From contig OY804585.1 of the NCBI GenBank assembly GCA_963680875.1, positions 45,925,414 through 45,989,413 on the forward strand: DNA of 64,000 nucleotides, given 5' to 3'. A program made the translations under genes and the position numbers. Of the stretch, positions 22,249 through 34,656 are shown piece after piece. Each line of letters begins with the position of its first letter. The first letter of the stretch is position 1. The notes under the pieces were generated by a model. That model ran no database searches and had not been told where the DNA came from. It saw nothing but the letters and a program-made list of their open reading frames with translations. Origin of the DNA: Bathymodiolus brooksi (taxonomy: Eukaryota > Mollusca > Bivalvia > Mytilida > Modiolidae).

Positions 22249-23135
22249 ATAAGCTGTCCTACCCAACTCACAGATCAACACTTTAATCTGCTGCCCTACC
22301 CAACTCACAGATCAACACTTTAATATGTTGTCCTATCCAACTGACAGATTGACACTTTAATCTGCTGCCCTACTCAACCGACAGATTGACACTTTAATCT
22401 GCTGTCCTACCCAACCGACAGATCAACACTTTAATCTGCTGTCCTACCCAACTCACAGATCAACACTTTAATCTGCTGCCCTACCCAACTCACAGATCAA
22501 CACTTTAATATGTTGTCCTATCCAACTGACAGATTGACACTTTAATCTGCTGCCCTACCCAACCGACAGATTGACACTTTAATCTGTTGTCCTACCCAAC
22601 TGACAGATCAACACTTTAATCTGCTGCCATACCCAACCGATAGATCGACACTTTAATCTGCTGCCCTACCCAACCGACAGATCAACATTTTAATCTGCTG
22701 CCCTACCCAACTGACAGATCGACACTTTAATCTGCTGTCATACCCAACCGACAGATCAACACTTTAATCTGCTGCCCTACCCAACCGACAGATCAACACT
22801 TTAATCTGCTATCCTACCCAACAGACAGATCAACACATTAATCTGCTGTCCTACCCAACCTACAGATTGACACTTTAATCTGCTGCCCTACCCAACCGAC
22901 AGATCAACACTTTAATCTGCTATCCTACCCAACAGACAGATCAACACATTAATCTGCTGTCCTACCCAACTGACAGATTGACACATTAATCTGCTGTCCT
23001 ACCCAACCGACAGATCAACACTTTAATGTGCTATCCTACCCAACAGACAGATCAACACATTAATCTGCTGTCCTACCCAACTGACAGATTGACACTTTAA
23101 TCTGTTGCCCTACTCAATTGACATATCAATACTTC
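22249..23135 (+). repeat. 37-bp minisatellite, about 24 copies
   Basis: Unit CTGCTGCCCTACCCAACCGA plus CAGATCAACACTTTAAT, with recurring variants (CTCACAG, CTGACAGATTG, ACAGACAG, GTCC for GCCC). Blocks of variant order recur; for example, the CTATCC / ACAGACAG unit comes back three times. That suggests multi-unit duplications. Confidence 0.9.
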
Positions 23136-23634
23136 AATCTGTTCTCCACTCACAATGAGCAAATTTTGAACTACTATCTATCAACCAAACCCACCTGCCA
23201 AAACTGGAACAAGAACTTGTAATGTTTATTCAACTCTTCACCAGTTCCCTAGATTCAATATTTCATTTCTCTATCATTATAAAAATCTTTATGAAACTAT
23301 TATGATTTGGGCTAATTGAGCATGCTAAAAATATACAATTTAAACTTTGAAGCACTAAAATTCAAAGCACATGATACATGTAATTACTTAAAATAAATAA
23401 TAATAAACTAATATAAATATGACATTCTAACATGACCTCCTTCTTTTGCTTTGTTAACAAATGAGCGAGTTATCCATTCGGTATAATCTCATTAGCACAT
23501 GTGCTGGTGAATGTGACTGACTTTTCCATTGGCAGCATAAATTGTGTGAGAAATTTTACACAAACGTAAATATAAATTACCGTCTTCCAATCAAAGTATA
23601 CTACCATATTTGTACTCTTAGACATATCAGAATC

Positions 23635-23791
23635 GAAATAAATCATGGAAGCCAGAATGTATTTTGAGTTTTAACATGGATTGGCAGATATTAGTCAATT
23701 TTATCCCTCGCTTCTGGCTCGGGATAAAATACTAATATCCACCAATCCATGTTAAAACTCCCAACACATTCTGGCTTCCGTGATTTATTTC
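23635..23791. mobile_element. 157-bp foldback (MITE-like) element
   Basis: GAAATAAATCATGGAAGCCA at the left is mirrored by TGGCTTCCGTGATTTATTTC at the right. Pairing continues through GTTTTAACATGGATTGG and GATATTAGT...TTTTATCCC to a loop around CTCGCTTCTGGCTCG. No target duplication was resolved. Confidence 0.8.
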
Positions 23792-24451
23792 TTAATCATT
23801 ATTTGTTTTACTAGAATTTATTAAAAACTTGTGTTATCTGATCCCTAATTAAAATTAACGACAAGGTCAATACTAACATTATTATGAGACCAATCACATG
23901 ATTCAGAAAATTAATTATTTATTAGTCATCAGGACTAAATGATGTTTCCTCCAATCAAAACTGTTATCTTAATTCACAATTAATTCTAATTCAAAGTAAC
24001 CGGTATTGAAAACTGAAGACATTTTAATATTAAGTTACATAATCCATTATTAAGTTACAATTAAGTTTAAGTTACATAATCCATTATTAAGTTACAATTA
24101 AATTTCTGCAGCTAATACAAGGCTTTTTACGGTAATCCATTCAAACAAAAAGTAAGGATATATTACTATTGATTTCCTGTAACACATTTCTACATTGTAA
24201 GTAATATCATCCTGCTATTTTACATTACCAGTCTTAAAAGGGTCAGATAGGGTGCATTAGACGGACTGCAGGACCTGTTAAACACAGCATCGATTAACAG
24301 GTCCAGCTGTCCATCAAGATGGCCATATCCGACATATCTAGACTGATAACATTTTCATTTGAACAATCTAATATTTATATATAGCTCAAATTAAAAGATA
24401 AACAGAAATATACATGTGTAAAGGAGAGGAATACTGATTGTCTGTTTCATA
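23792..24451. repeat. AT-rich DNA with a 41-bp tandem duplication
   Basis: TAAGTTACATAATCCATTAT followed by TAAGTTACAATTAA occurs twice at about 24032-24112. Nothing else was recognised. Confidence 0.55.
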
Positions 24452-24634
24452 TACATTCAAACCTGTATTAAGAGGACACCTTTGAGACAAAGAAAAAATA
24501 GCCTTATAAGACAGGTGACCTCGTACAAGAGGTCTAATTCATATGAAATTTTCTATGACAGTACAAGAAAAAGGTGTCCTGTTAATACAGGTTACTGCCT
24601 AATAGAGGTGACAACATGGGCCGGTTTGACTGTA
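24452..24634 (+). mobile_element. TA-flanked MITE (M1), copy 1
   Basis: TACATTCAAACCTG and CGGTTTGACTGTA ends with an internal body of GAGGACACCTTTGAG, AAGACAGGTGACCTCG and CAATCTATT-type spacing. It is homologous to 34491-34656 and to the interrupted copy at 27937-30550. A CAGT terminus next to TA is typical of Tc1/mariner-derived MITEs. This copy is uninterrupted and serves as the empty-site reference for the insertion at 27980. Confidence 0.75.
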
Positions 24635-26418
24635 CATGCATATGGTTAACCTAAATACAGAGCATTCTTTCCAGCAATTTTCATTCTGTGTAATCATCTG
24701 TTATTTTTAGCTTCTGTAATTAGGGTAATAAAAGGAAAAGTTGCAGGCTGTTTTTGTTGAGACATTCGATCCTTTTGGATTTGCAAACGAAGGGATCCAA
24801 TATAAAGAAACATTACATAATTCCTTAACTGTAAGCCAATCAAAATTCCATTTTCCTCATCACTAAAAGGTGGCTGTTGACCAATCAACATTTTACTTTC
24901 CGCTTGAATATCAGATAATAATTATTAGATAATAAAATGTAATTTTGGAGTATAAAGAAGTTGATTAGATAAAGCTTTGCATAAAATTCTAAATCTTCAT
25001 ATCATAACTAAAGATTCTACATTGAATGAGCTGCCATATTGAATTCTTAAAATCCAACATGTTAATTTATACAATATAATATAAGAACATTTTCTAACCT
25101 CAAAAGATAGTTTTAGCAAGATTTTATTCACTTCTGAAGCATAAAGGTAGTGAAAAAACTCCCAATGTTACTCTGGAAGGCAACATTTGACATCATATCT
25201 TTACTATGACATTTATGCAGTAAAGACGTCAAATATACTTTGCAGATTTAAATTTACCAGTATGTCAATATTAGACGAATTTCATAGTTTAATTGAAATA
25301 ATTTTGTATTTCGTTAGAATGGAGAAGCCTGTATTGTATTTTAAGCTTTGTCGACATCAAACTTGGCTTTACCGTCTCATATTAATATGCCCCGTGATGC
25401 TTGGCTGGTTAAACTTAACTTAAGACAGCAAAATCAGCGATTGATTCCAGCAAACCTTTAAAATACAATACAAGTATTTTATTAGGCCAATTAAATATTA
25501 TAATTATTGGTCTACTTTACTCTATCAAATCTCATAAAACTTAATTTTGCCATGGTAAAATCAGTGATTGACATTGACAAATATTTAAAAGGTAACACTC
25601 ATGGCTTAAAAGTCATGAATTTCAATTTGACTGGCCTTTCAGTTGAAACCATTTAAAATTGAATTTAAATATTCACTTTACATTTGAGTTATTTCCCTTG
25701 CAAAAATAAAAGTGATAATTGGTTATTTATTGGCTATTTAAAAAATCAAACTTGATTAAATTAAATTATGACATGGAAATTTAAAAAAAGCATATAAATA
25801 AATATACATGTAATTATTGAGAATTAGGAAGAGGTAGTTATACTGTTACTGTGACCTCACAGATTGGGATAAAGTATATGACAAACTTCAATATATGAAA
25901 ATGAACGAATGCACCACTTCACCTTCAGTGCAGACGAGACAAAAAAGGCTGTCTGAAATGTACAGCAAAGATGTAAAATATTTTGTAAACTTATTTTAAA
26001 AATGGGACCATTACAATACATTTCATGATAATACACCAGTTTACTTACGGGTGAACATTTCATGCAACGAGTGGTGGATTTTAATATACCGGTATTCAGT
26101 TTTATTTGGACATATCTATTTGTGATACTATAATGAGTATCTTTTATCGTTAATGAGACATTACTCATATCTAATGCAAATATTTATAAATATGTATAGC
26201 TACAAAACATGTGACAAAATTGCTACTGAAAAAATATCCTACAAAAATATATACAAATGTATATGAAAAACTTTGAAACTCATATTTTGTGTGAACTTGC
26301 TTACCATCACAGTGTTTCTCAGCGGATTATTGTTTACTGGCAATGGTTACTAATTATATCATCTTTACCTATAACCAGTAAACAATAAAACGCTGATGAA
26401 GACCGTGGTGATCACAAG
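24635..26418. other. AT-rich stretch, no gene supported
   Basis: Short frames (24694, 25187, 25857) lack recognisable domains or splice context. Confidence 0.45.
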
Positions 26419-26430
26419 TTCAGCAAAATG

Positions 26431-26570
26431 GTTGGTTGGTTGGTTTATGGTGTTTTACGCCTCTTTCAACAATATTTCATTTATATCGTGGCGGTCAGTT
26501 TTATTGGTCGAGGAAACTAGAGTACACGGAGAAAATCACCGACCTGTCGCAAGTCACAGACAAACTCTAT
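26431..26570 (-). mobile_element. 5'-truncated SINE-1 with 12-bp target duplication
   Basis: Only the SINE-1 3' half is present (minus strand: GTTTGTCTGTGACTTGCGAC, through AATAAAACTGACCGCC, ending in an (AACC)n tail). TTCAGCAAAATG flanks it at 26419-26430 and 26571-26582. This fits target-primed reverse transcription with premature stop. Confidence 0.9.
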
Positions 26571-27149
26571 TTCAGCAAAATGAGTTTCAAAGTTTTTGTA
26601 TTATGAATTAACTAGATTATACATACATTTATGTGAGTGAGCAAACAGCCAATAAATATTCTAAACCTCTGAAATAACAGTTTCAAAGCATATCAAGACC
26701 GAAGTAATATAAATGAATTGATAAAAAATCTGTAATATAATTAAACCAACTATTATGCTACATTTGAAAAATAAATATAAAAAAAAAACAAAAAAACAAA
26801 AACAAAACTATTATGTTACAGTTATCTGATATAATTCAACAGAGAGTTAAGATTGTGAATAAAATATAGTAAGGCAAAAGTGTACAAAACTCAGTAAGTT
26901 ACATGTACATTGTCATTGAATACAATCAACACCATTTTTAATGTTACTAAACAAATGGTTAAAAAAACTGTCATTGGAAGAATATCACTGGTCAAATATA
27001 ATATTATAAAAAAAGAAAGGAAAAATAAATGGTCATTGAAAAGGAACCATGCAAAATTATAAATAATTGAACAAGGTTATTAATGACAATTTTTGAAATT
27101 TCTACCTTTACTGCCTATTTTAATCTTTAGACCACATAGACCTTGATAC

Positions 27150-27250
27150 TTTCATTTTCACAAGATTACTTGGTACTTTCATTTTCACAAGATTACTTGG
27201 TACTTTCATTTTCACAAGATTACTTGGTACTTTTATTTTCACAAGATTAC
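27150..27250 (+). repeat. 27-bp tandem repeat, almost four copies
   Basis: CTTGGTACTTTCATTTTCAC followed by AAGATTA repeated; the last copy has TTTTATTTTC. The frame through it is a by-product. Confidence 0.9.
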
Positions 27251-27639
27251 ATCTACATTTCCAAAGGATATTTCATGTCAAACATATTTACATGGACATT
27301 CCTGGTTCTTAAGAATATTATACATTTATATCTTATTCCCCCTTTAAATCAAACACCCCTCCCATCCCTGTCATAAACCCCAAAAATCCTTGGGTCTTCA
27401 TTTGTGCAAGCTTCAATCTGTGTATCAAAATGACAATTCATGCCATTTATAATGGCATTTTCATAATTGGGACCTAAAATATTTTTTTGAATTTTTCCCA
27501 CTTCAGCATGTGATACTTTTGCCCCCCAGGACTCGGGCACCTTAGGCCCCATAAATTTTGCTTACAATAAATTTACATATCACAATGATGCTCCACAACA
27601 AAACATGTGAGCTTTACTTAATCTTCCTCTTTTAGCCCC

Positions 27640-27822
27640 CCCCCCCCTTTTTCTAGCATGGAGGATCATTATCAATTGTATAAGTCTGAATCTTCTCTTG
27701 ATAATGAATATTCCTGCCAAGTTTGATTCAGTTTGGTTAAACAGGTACAGATTTAAATGTGGAAAGTAAAAGACAGACGTCTAGTGATACAAAAAACTCA
27801 TTTGCCCTTTGGTCAGGCGACA
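27640..27822 (+). repeat. Degenerate 3' end of a tandem-core element
   Basis: After a C run, the stretch contains TCTGAATCTTCTCTTG, TTCCTGCCAAGTTTGATTCA and a degenerate terminus (CATTTGCCCTTTGGTCAGGC then GACATAAAA), comparable to the 3' hairpins of the complete copies. Its left end is not recognisable. Confidence 0.5.
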
Positions 27823-27979
27823 TAAAAAGTAGAGAGATAAATCTACCCTGGACATTGTACCAACAATTTATGTGAAATGTAATGAATTGCATGTTTAATT
27901 ATCATAAAATTGAAGATACTAAATACATTTTACTGGTAGTCAAACCTGTATTTAGAGGTCACCTTTTGGACAAAGAAAA

Positions 27980-30428
27980 CTAGAGGCTCCCAGGAGCCTG
28001 TAATCGCTCACTTGGTTTTCAATTTGACATCGAAAGTTGATAGAAAATGGAGGTGTTACACATAATTTTGAAAGTGGACCATCCAAAGATCATTTTAACT
28101 CAAATTTCTAAGCAAAAGATTTTGATGTGATTTTTATCTCATAATATTCCTAAACGGAATAAACTGGCTGAACAAATCTCACAGAAAAACCCAGAATATA
28201 TGTTAAACTACTCATTGCCATGTAGCTGTAGTTAAAATTTGAGTTCATTTTGATTTGTAATAAAGCAGAAATTGACAACTAAAGAAATTTCTATTTTTGG
28301 TAACAGCAGCCATTCTGAATGGAGGGCGTGGCTGTCGGACACAATATTGAAAAGGGACCACCCAACCAACATCCCAGCCAAATTTGCTTTAATTTGGTTC
28401 AGCAGTTTCAGAGGAGAAGATTTAAATGTGATCTTTTATCAAAATATGTCTAATTTGCATAATCGGTATAAATCGACTGGAAGAAAAATTTCAAAGAAAA
28501 ACCCGGAATATATGCTAAACTACTCCTTGCCATGCAGCTGCAGATAAAATTTGAGCTCATTTTGACGTATACTAAAGCAGCAATGGACAATTGAAGAAAT
28601 TTCTATTTTTAGTAACAGCCATCTTGAATCGAGGGCAGGGCTGTCGGACACAATTTTGAAAGGGACCCACCCAGGGACCATCCCTGTCAGGTTTGGTTTA
28701 ATTTGGTTCAGTGGTTTCTGAGGAGAAGATTTAAATGTGATCTTTTATCAAAATATGCCTAATTTGCATAATCGGTATAAATCGACTGGAAGAAAAATTT
28801 CACAGAAAATCTGGAATATATGTTAAACTACTCCTTGTCATGTAGCTGCAGTTAAAATTTGAGCTCATTTTGACTTATACTAAAGCAACAATGGACAATT
28901 GAAGACATTTCTATTTTTAGTAACAGCCATCTTGAATGGAGGGCAGGGCTGTCGGACACAATTTTGAAAGGGACCCACCCAGGGACCATCCCTGTCAGGT
29001 TTGGTTTAATTTGGTTCAGTGGTTTCTGAGGAGAAGATTTAAATGTGATCTTTTATCAAAATATGCCTAATTTGCATAATCGGTATAAATCGACTGGAAG
29101 AAAAATTTCACAGAAAATCTGGAATATATGTTAAACTACTCCTTGTCATGTAGCTGCAGTTAAAATTTGAGCTCATTTTGACTTATACTAAAGCAACAAT
29201 GGACAATTGAAGAAATTTCTATTTTTAGTAACAGCAGCCATCTTGAACGGAGGACGGTCGGAACAAAAAGAACAACACTCAGGGCTCACCACACACAGGG
29301 CAACTTGAATTCTCTCTCTTTTGACTTAAGGGCGAATTGAGGGAAAATATGGGATACTTCCGAAAATCGATCCAAATTTTAACGTTTCTTTCCCCGCTAC
29401 TGCATGTTCCCCTACCTTTCACAAAAACGAACAACGGTCTTAAAAGGATGCAATTAACGAGTTTGGAATAAAATATTGAACATCAAACCCTGTATGGGTC
29501 ACATTTCAGGAACATGGGAGCTTCTTTTATGTGAATATTGAAGAAATAGTATGATTATTGGTGAAAAAAATACGGACTTGAAAAGACTGACAGGACGACT
29601 AAAACTTCGCTTTTTGACAGAAATTAGGCGACTTCATTGAAACCAAGGCGAAGAAGTCGCCCACTTCGCCTGGTTTGGTGAGCCCTGAATACTTGATAAG
29701 GACCTTGCAAGGAACATTTCTGCCAAGTATGGTTCCAATCCATCCAGTGGTTCTTGAGAAGAAGTTTGTTTTACATATTTCCCATAGGGTCGCTATGTTA
29801 ACTTATGTCCCTCGCTGGTGGCCATCTTGGATTTTCAATCAGTCCAAAAAGTAACAACACTTGGTTAGCAGCTTGCAATGATCTTTCATGACAATTTTCA
29901 ATTCCATCCTCCATGTAGTATCGGAGAAGAAGATCTTTTGAAATTTCAGCCAATCAGAGGCTATTATGGCCCCTTGCAGCCATATTGGATAACCGATCGG
30001 AACAAAAAGTAACAACAATTGATCAGAACCTTGTCAGGAACATTTCTGCCAAGTATGGTTCCAAACCATCCAGTGGTTCTTGAGAAGTTTGTTTTACATA
30101 TTTCCCATAAATGATGTCCCCCGCTGGTGGCCATCTTGGGATTTTCAATCGGTTCAAAAAGTAACAACACTTCAAGTAGTATTGGAGAAGAAGATCATTA
30201 AAAATTTCAGCCAATCAGAGGCTTTTATGGCCCCTGGCAGTCATGTTGGATAACCGATCGTAACGAAAGTAACAACACTTGGTTAGACCATGCAAATGAA
30301 CATTCCTGCCACGTTTGGTCCCATTTGCTTCAGTGGTTCTCTAGAAGAAGATTGAAATGTTTACGGATGGACGCCAGATGCCAAGTGATGGCAATAGCTC
30401 ACATGAAATTTTGGGTCAGGTGAGCTAA
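27980..30428 (+). mobile_element. Tandem-core element, family A, complete
   Basis: The 5' end is CTAGAGGCTCCCAGGAGCC then TGTAATCGCTCACTTGG. A core of about 308-bp units runs to 29240; two adjacent units (about 28616-28920 and 28922-29230) are almost identical. A second type of unit follows from 29690 (GCCATCTTGGATTTTCAATC, TTCCAATCCATCCAGTGGTT). The end is TTTACGGATGGACGCCAGAT, GCCAAGTGATGGCAATAGCT and a hairpin-like CACATGAAATTTTGGGTCAG then GTGAGCTAA. No coding capacity. Architecture (subterminal inverted repeat, tandem core, 3' hairpin) resembles non-autonomous Helentron-type elements; this is an inference. Confidence 0.75.
29280..29687. mobile_element. 408-bp MITE nested in the tandem-core element
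   Basis: CAGGGCTCACCA at the left and TGGTGAGCCCTG at the right are exact 12-bp inverted ends. The flanks are AACACT and AATACT, an imperfect duplication. Uninterrupted units elsewhere in the same element read AAAAAGTAACAACACTTGGT, so the insertion point is clear. A shorter relative lies at 61716-61831 with the same GACTTCGCCCACTTCGCCTG right end. The terminus CAGGG suggests a hAT-like MITE. Confidence 0.75.
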
Positions 30429-30667
30429 AAATGACCTTACAAGACAGGCGACCTCTTCAAAGAGGCTCTATTCATTTGAAGCTTTCTATGAAAGTGCAGG
30501 AAAAGATTACCTTTAGATACAGGTGACTGCATGGGCAGGTTTGACTATATTTCAATATATCAGACATAATTTGCTGCATTTAAATCCATAAAGAAAAAAA
30601 AGATGCCCAGCTACAAAGGTACATGAGATACAATAAATGAAATCATTGAAAATGAAAGAAGGTAATG

Positions 30668-30948
30668 CAGGGGCGGATCCCAGATTTCAAGTTAGGGGGG
30701 GGGGGGGGGGGGTGCACTTAAAAAAATTGTGCCGAGCGGAGGGAGGCGAGAATTTTTTTTTGGTATTTCGTGTGAAATATCATGATTTTACGCCAAAAAA
30801 CATATTTTTTTCTATTGCCGAGGGAGGCGCGAAAATTTTTGAGGTATTTCGTGTGAAAAATCACGATTTTACGCCAAAAAACCATATTTTTTTTCCAATT
30901 TTAGGGGGGGGGCACGCGCCGGGTACGCCCTCCCTGAAACCGCCCCTG
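30668..30948. mobile_element. 281-bp MITE with CAGGGGCGG termini
   Basis: CAGGGGCGGATCC and GAAACCGCCCCTG ends are flanked by TAATG at 30663-30667 and 30949-30953. The interior holds a G run and two copies of an about 83-bp unit (GAGGGAGGCG ... GTATTTCGTGTGAAA ... CGATTTTACGCCAAAAAAC). The plus frame crossing it is not considered a gene. Confidence 0.75.
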
Positions 30949-30953
30949 TAATG

Positions 30954-31364
30954 AGATTCAGAAATATAGAACACATTCTTTTTAACGATTTATATATATT
31001 CACCAACGCTGCTACATATAATAGGAAAATTAACAATTACATAGTTACTTTATTATGACTAGAACTTCAACTTTTCCTTTCATACTTTATAAACATTAAT
31101 TCTATTAAAACTACAGCGAACTACTTACCATGTAAAATCTACAACTACTGAAATAATTTTGCACTACGTTTCTATCATAAAAATTATATCAGAGTTCCAA
31201 CAGAATCAATATATAGCCAGGCTACAATATAAACTTGTATTTTATAGAGGTCGCTGGTTTTCTACGGGTACTACTCCGGTTCCCTTTACCAATGAAAGTG
31301 GCTTTAAATACCCTAACACTAACCCTGTATTTTATAGCTGACTCCATCTATTTCTTTGAGAATA
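30954..31364. other. AT-rich stretch, no gene seen
   Basis: A short frame at 31159 (TGTTTTCTACGGGTACTACT-type reading) has no recognised domain. The duplicated words TTGTATTTTATAG at 31230 and 31325 hint at a small direct repeat. Confidence 0.4.
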
Positions 31365-31746
31365 ACCCGAGGCCCATCAGACCTTGAATCACTGACCTGA
31401 ACGTTTGGTAGTTTTGAAGATAAGAATTTCCCATGACTGCCATTATTTTTTTCAAAACAGGATCAAAGAGAAATATTTGTCCAAGTGTAATTTGGACTTG
31501 AGAGATTATTTTTTTTAATTTTCAGCCAATCAGAACCAAGAATTACTCATGGTTGCCATAATATTTGCAGGATCTAGAAGAAATGAAGAAGTTTTGTAGA
31601 TGAACTAATAAAAATCCTCCCTGCAGATTTTGGTTGCAATTGGCCCAGGTGTTCCAGAGAAGATGAACATGTAAAATCATGACAATACTACAACAGACAT
31701 AAGTCATGGCAATAGGTCACATGACCCTTTGGATCAGTTGAGCTAA
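31365..31746 (+). mobile_element. Degenerate short tandem-core element
   Basis: The left end CCCGAGGCCCATCAGACCTT then GAATCACTGACCTG and the right end GGCAATAGGTCACATGACCC then TTTGGATCAGTTGAGCTAA are decayed versions of the family termini. The core has about two diverged units (CAATCAGAACCAAGAATTAC, TGGTTGCCATAAT). Confidence 0.55.
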
Positions 31747-31916
31747 AAAAAAAAATGTCATTCCGATTCAACTAAAAAGTCTAAATTCTATAAACCAAAT
31801 ATTAAATTCACAATAAATTTTAAACATTTGTCCTAGATGTGTATTCATAGGAGGGTGTACATTTTAACTGTTGCATGCTTTTTACATGAAATTTAATTTT
31901 GTTTCTTTTACATAAA

Positions 31917-33168
31917 CTAGAGGCTCAGTGGGCCGAGCCTGTGTCGCTCATCTTTCATTCTGCTCTGAGGAAACTTAATACAGAACCTTCCATAGGTGCT
32001 TCCCACCAAGTTTCGGTTCATTTGGCTAAGCAGTTTCAGAGAAGATTTTTAGAAATCGACCAACCAGAAACAAAAATTGCCTATGACAGCCATGTTTGTT
32101 AAAAAATCAGGATGAAATTGACATTCTTTATAGACAACCTTCCATAGATGCTTCCTACCAAGTTTCGGTTCATTTGGGTTAGCAGTTTCAGGGAAGAAGA
32201 TTTTTAGAAATCGACCAATCTGAACCAAGAATTGCCTGTGGCGGCCATATTTGCTAACAGATTGGGATTAAATGAGCAATCTTTATAGAGGATCTTCAAT
32301 AGATATTTCCTACCAAATTCAATTCATTTGGCCTAGTGGTTTCAGAGGAGAAGATTTTTTAGAAATCAACTAATCAGAAACAAGAATTGCCTGTGGCGGC
32401 CATATTTGTTAAGGCATCGGGACGAAATGAAGATTCTTTATAGAAGACTTTCCATAGATGCTTCCTACCAAGTTTCGGTTCATTTGGCCAAGTGGTTTCA
32501 GAGAAGATTTTTTTAGAAATCAACCCATCATAAATAAGAATTGCCTGTGGTGGCCATGTTTGTTAATGGATCGGGACGAAATGAGCAGTTGTTATAGAGG
32601 ACCTTCCATAGATGCTTCCTACCAAGTTTTGGTTCATTTGGTCAAGCGGTTTCAGAGAAGATTTCTTTATAAATCGACCAATCAGAAACAAGAATTGCCT
32701 ATGGTGGCCATGTTTGTTAATGGATCGGGACAAAATGAGCCATCTGTATAGAGGACCTTCCATAATTGCTTCCTACCAAGTTTCGGTTCATTTTGCCAAG
32801 CGGTTGCAGAGGATATGACTTTTTAAAATCGACCAATCAGAAACAAGAATTGCCTGTGGCGGCCATGTTTGTTAATGGATCAGGACGAAATGTGCAATCT
32901 TTAGAGAGGACCTTCCATAGATGCTTCCTACCAAGTTTTGGTTCATTTGGCCAAGCGGTTTCAGAGGGGAAGATTTAAAAAAATTGACCAATCAAAAACA
33001 AGAATTGCCTGTGGTGGCCATGTTTGTTTACGGATTGGGACGAAACGTGCAATCTTCATGGAGGACTTTCCATAGATGCTTCCTACCAAGTTTCAGTGGC
33101 TAAGTGGTTTTAGAGGAGAAGATTAAAATGTGAAAAGTGAACGGACGACAAGTGGCAAAGTGACCTAA
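31917..33168 (+). mobile_element. Tandem-core element, family E
   Basis: The left end is CTAGAGGCTCAGTGGGCCG then AGCCTGTGTCGCTCATC. The core is about 7.5 units of roughly 155 bp, each with GACCTTCCATAGATGCTTCC, AAGTTTCGGTTCATTTGGCC and AACAAGAATTGCCTGTGGCG. The right end is GTGAACGGACGACAAGTGGC then AAAGTGACCTAA, without a good hairpin. Overlapping frames through the units are chance. Confidence 0.7.
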
Positions 33169-34490
33169 AAACGTGCAGAGACATACACCTTTATACACCA
33201 CCCAAAAATGTATAGATTTCAAGTTTAAATAGACAGAATATCAGATCATCACCAATTCTTTGTTTTCCTATAAATATTAAGTATTAAATACAGCTTGAAG
33301 AGAGTAAATGTAGAACTACAATGAAATATGACTTTCTGCAAGAGGTATGATAAAGAAAAAAAAGGGGGGGGGGGGGGGTAAAAAAAACATTATCATACCA
33401 TACTTATCTTTTATAATCAGTCAATATTTATAGATTTTAGCTGGTTTTTGCTCATAAATAGAAATTTAGTAAATTAACACTATTTTAACTATCATATTTT
33501 CATGTGTAACCCAAGGGAAACTTTCTTACTTTTTCTTTCGTAATTTAATCATTGTATTACACGTAGGAATATTCAATTAAAATATCTTTGAATATTCATC
33601 AGCAACAGTATGTGCCAGTGCCACTGAATTTGATCTGATTGCACGACAATAAATACGACAATGAATGCTCAACAGCATCAATCATTGTATAGTATCTTTT
33701 GCATACATTATTTTCCCAGTTATTTATAAATGAAGATTTTAACCAATAATATCAATCTATGAATTAATGGGTACAAAATTCCACTTATTGGCTATGTACA
33801 TTGAAATTCCAATAGTATTATATTTATAAGCTAAAATAATAAAATCATGTATAAATGAGAGCATGTCATTAAAATGAAAGACAAAATTTTGGCAAATAAT
33901 ATTTAAAATACATGTTTTTTTTTTTTAAAATAAGCTAAAATAAAATAAAATTTAAGTTACCACAAACTAATACTAAACATTTATAATACATGTACAAAAA
34001 CAAAACATTCACATGTATATATATCTAGAAACACAATGTATCCATATTGATGGAGCTTAAATACATTTGACAGTTGTAAATAACAAAAATTTTTCTATTA
34101 TAAAATAAAAAATAAACATCTTTAATATGATTTTATACAATGTTTACACAAAACAATTGTCTCTCCTCAATGAGATTATCTTTCAATATAAAAACGTAGA
34201 ACACAATTTTTGCTGGTTTATAAACATCTCCCTTGATCCTGATAATATTGTGCACTAAATAATCATTTGTAAACCTCGTTTAAAATGTAAAAGATTATGC
34301 TTGCTTGCATGTCAGAGTCACCTAGCTTCAAGATACCAAAAATATAACCAAGGAAAGTAAACACAAGCTGAGTGCAATTTATTGAAATTAAATTCTACAA
34401 TATATGAAATGAATACTGCAGGAAAAACATCTTTGTTTTAATTATATGACATACTCTTTTATTTTCTTTATAGAGCAATTGTGATTTAAG
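33169..34490. other. Very AT-rich stretch, no feature supported
   Basis: Contains a G run (33365-33378) and an imperfect A-rich segment around 33910-33960. No exon or known repeat was identified. Confidence 0.5.
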
Positions 34491-34656
34491 TACAGTCAAA
34501 CCTGTATTAAGAGGTTACCTTTGGGACAAAGAAAAAGGAGCCTTGTAAGACAGGTGACCTCTTAAATGAGGTTCAATTCATATGAAATGTTCTATGACAT
34601 GACAAGAAAATGGTGACCTTTTTATACAGGTGACCGCTTGGGCAGGTTTTACTGTA
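34491..34656 (+). mobile_element. TA-flanked MITE (M1), copy 3, intact ends
   Basis: TA then CAGTCAAACCTGTATTAAGA at the left and CAGGTTTTACTG then TA at the right give the cleanest ends of the family. Internal inverted words (AGACAGGTGACCTCTTAAAT and GGTTACCTTTGG) make the whole element partly palindromic. CAGT ends with TA flanks fit a Tc1/mariner-derived MITE. Confidence 0.8.

Larger units (their letters stand above)
27937..30550 (+). mobile_element. MITE M1, copy interrupted by a tandem-core element
   Basis: Left part 27937-27979 (GTCAAACCTGTATTTAGAGG ... GGACAAAGAAAA) and right part from 30429 (AATGACCTTACAAGACAGGC ... CAGGTTTGACTATA) together reproduce the M1 body of 24452-24634 and 34491-34656. 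Confidence 0.8.

Noticed and set aside
30637..30951. 104-codon frame with Gly-rich start
   Set aside because: It crosses the CAGGGGCGG MITE including its G run; coding is not supported.
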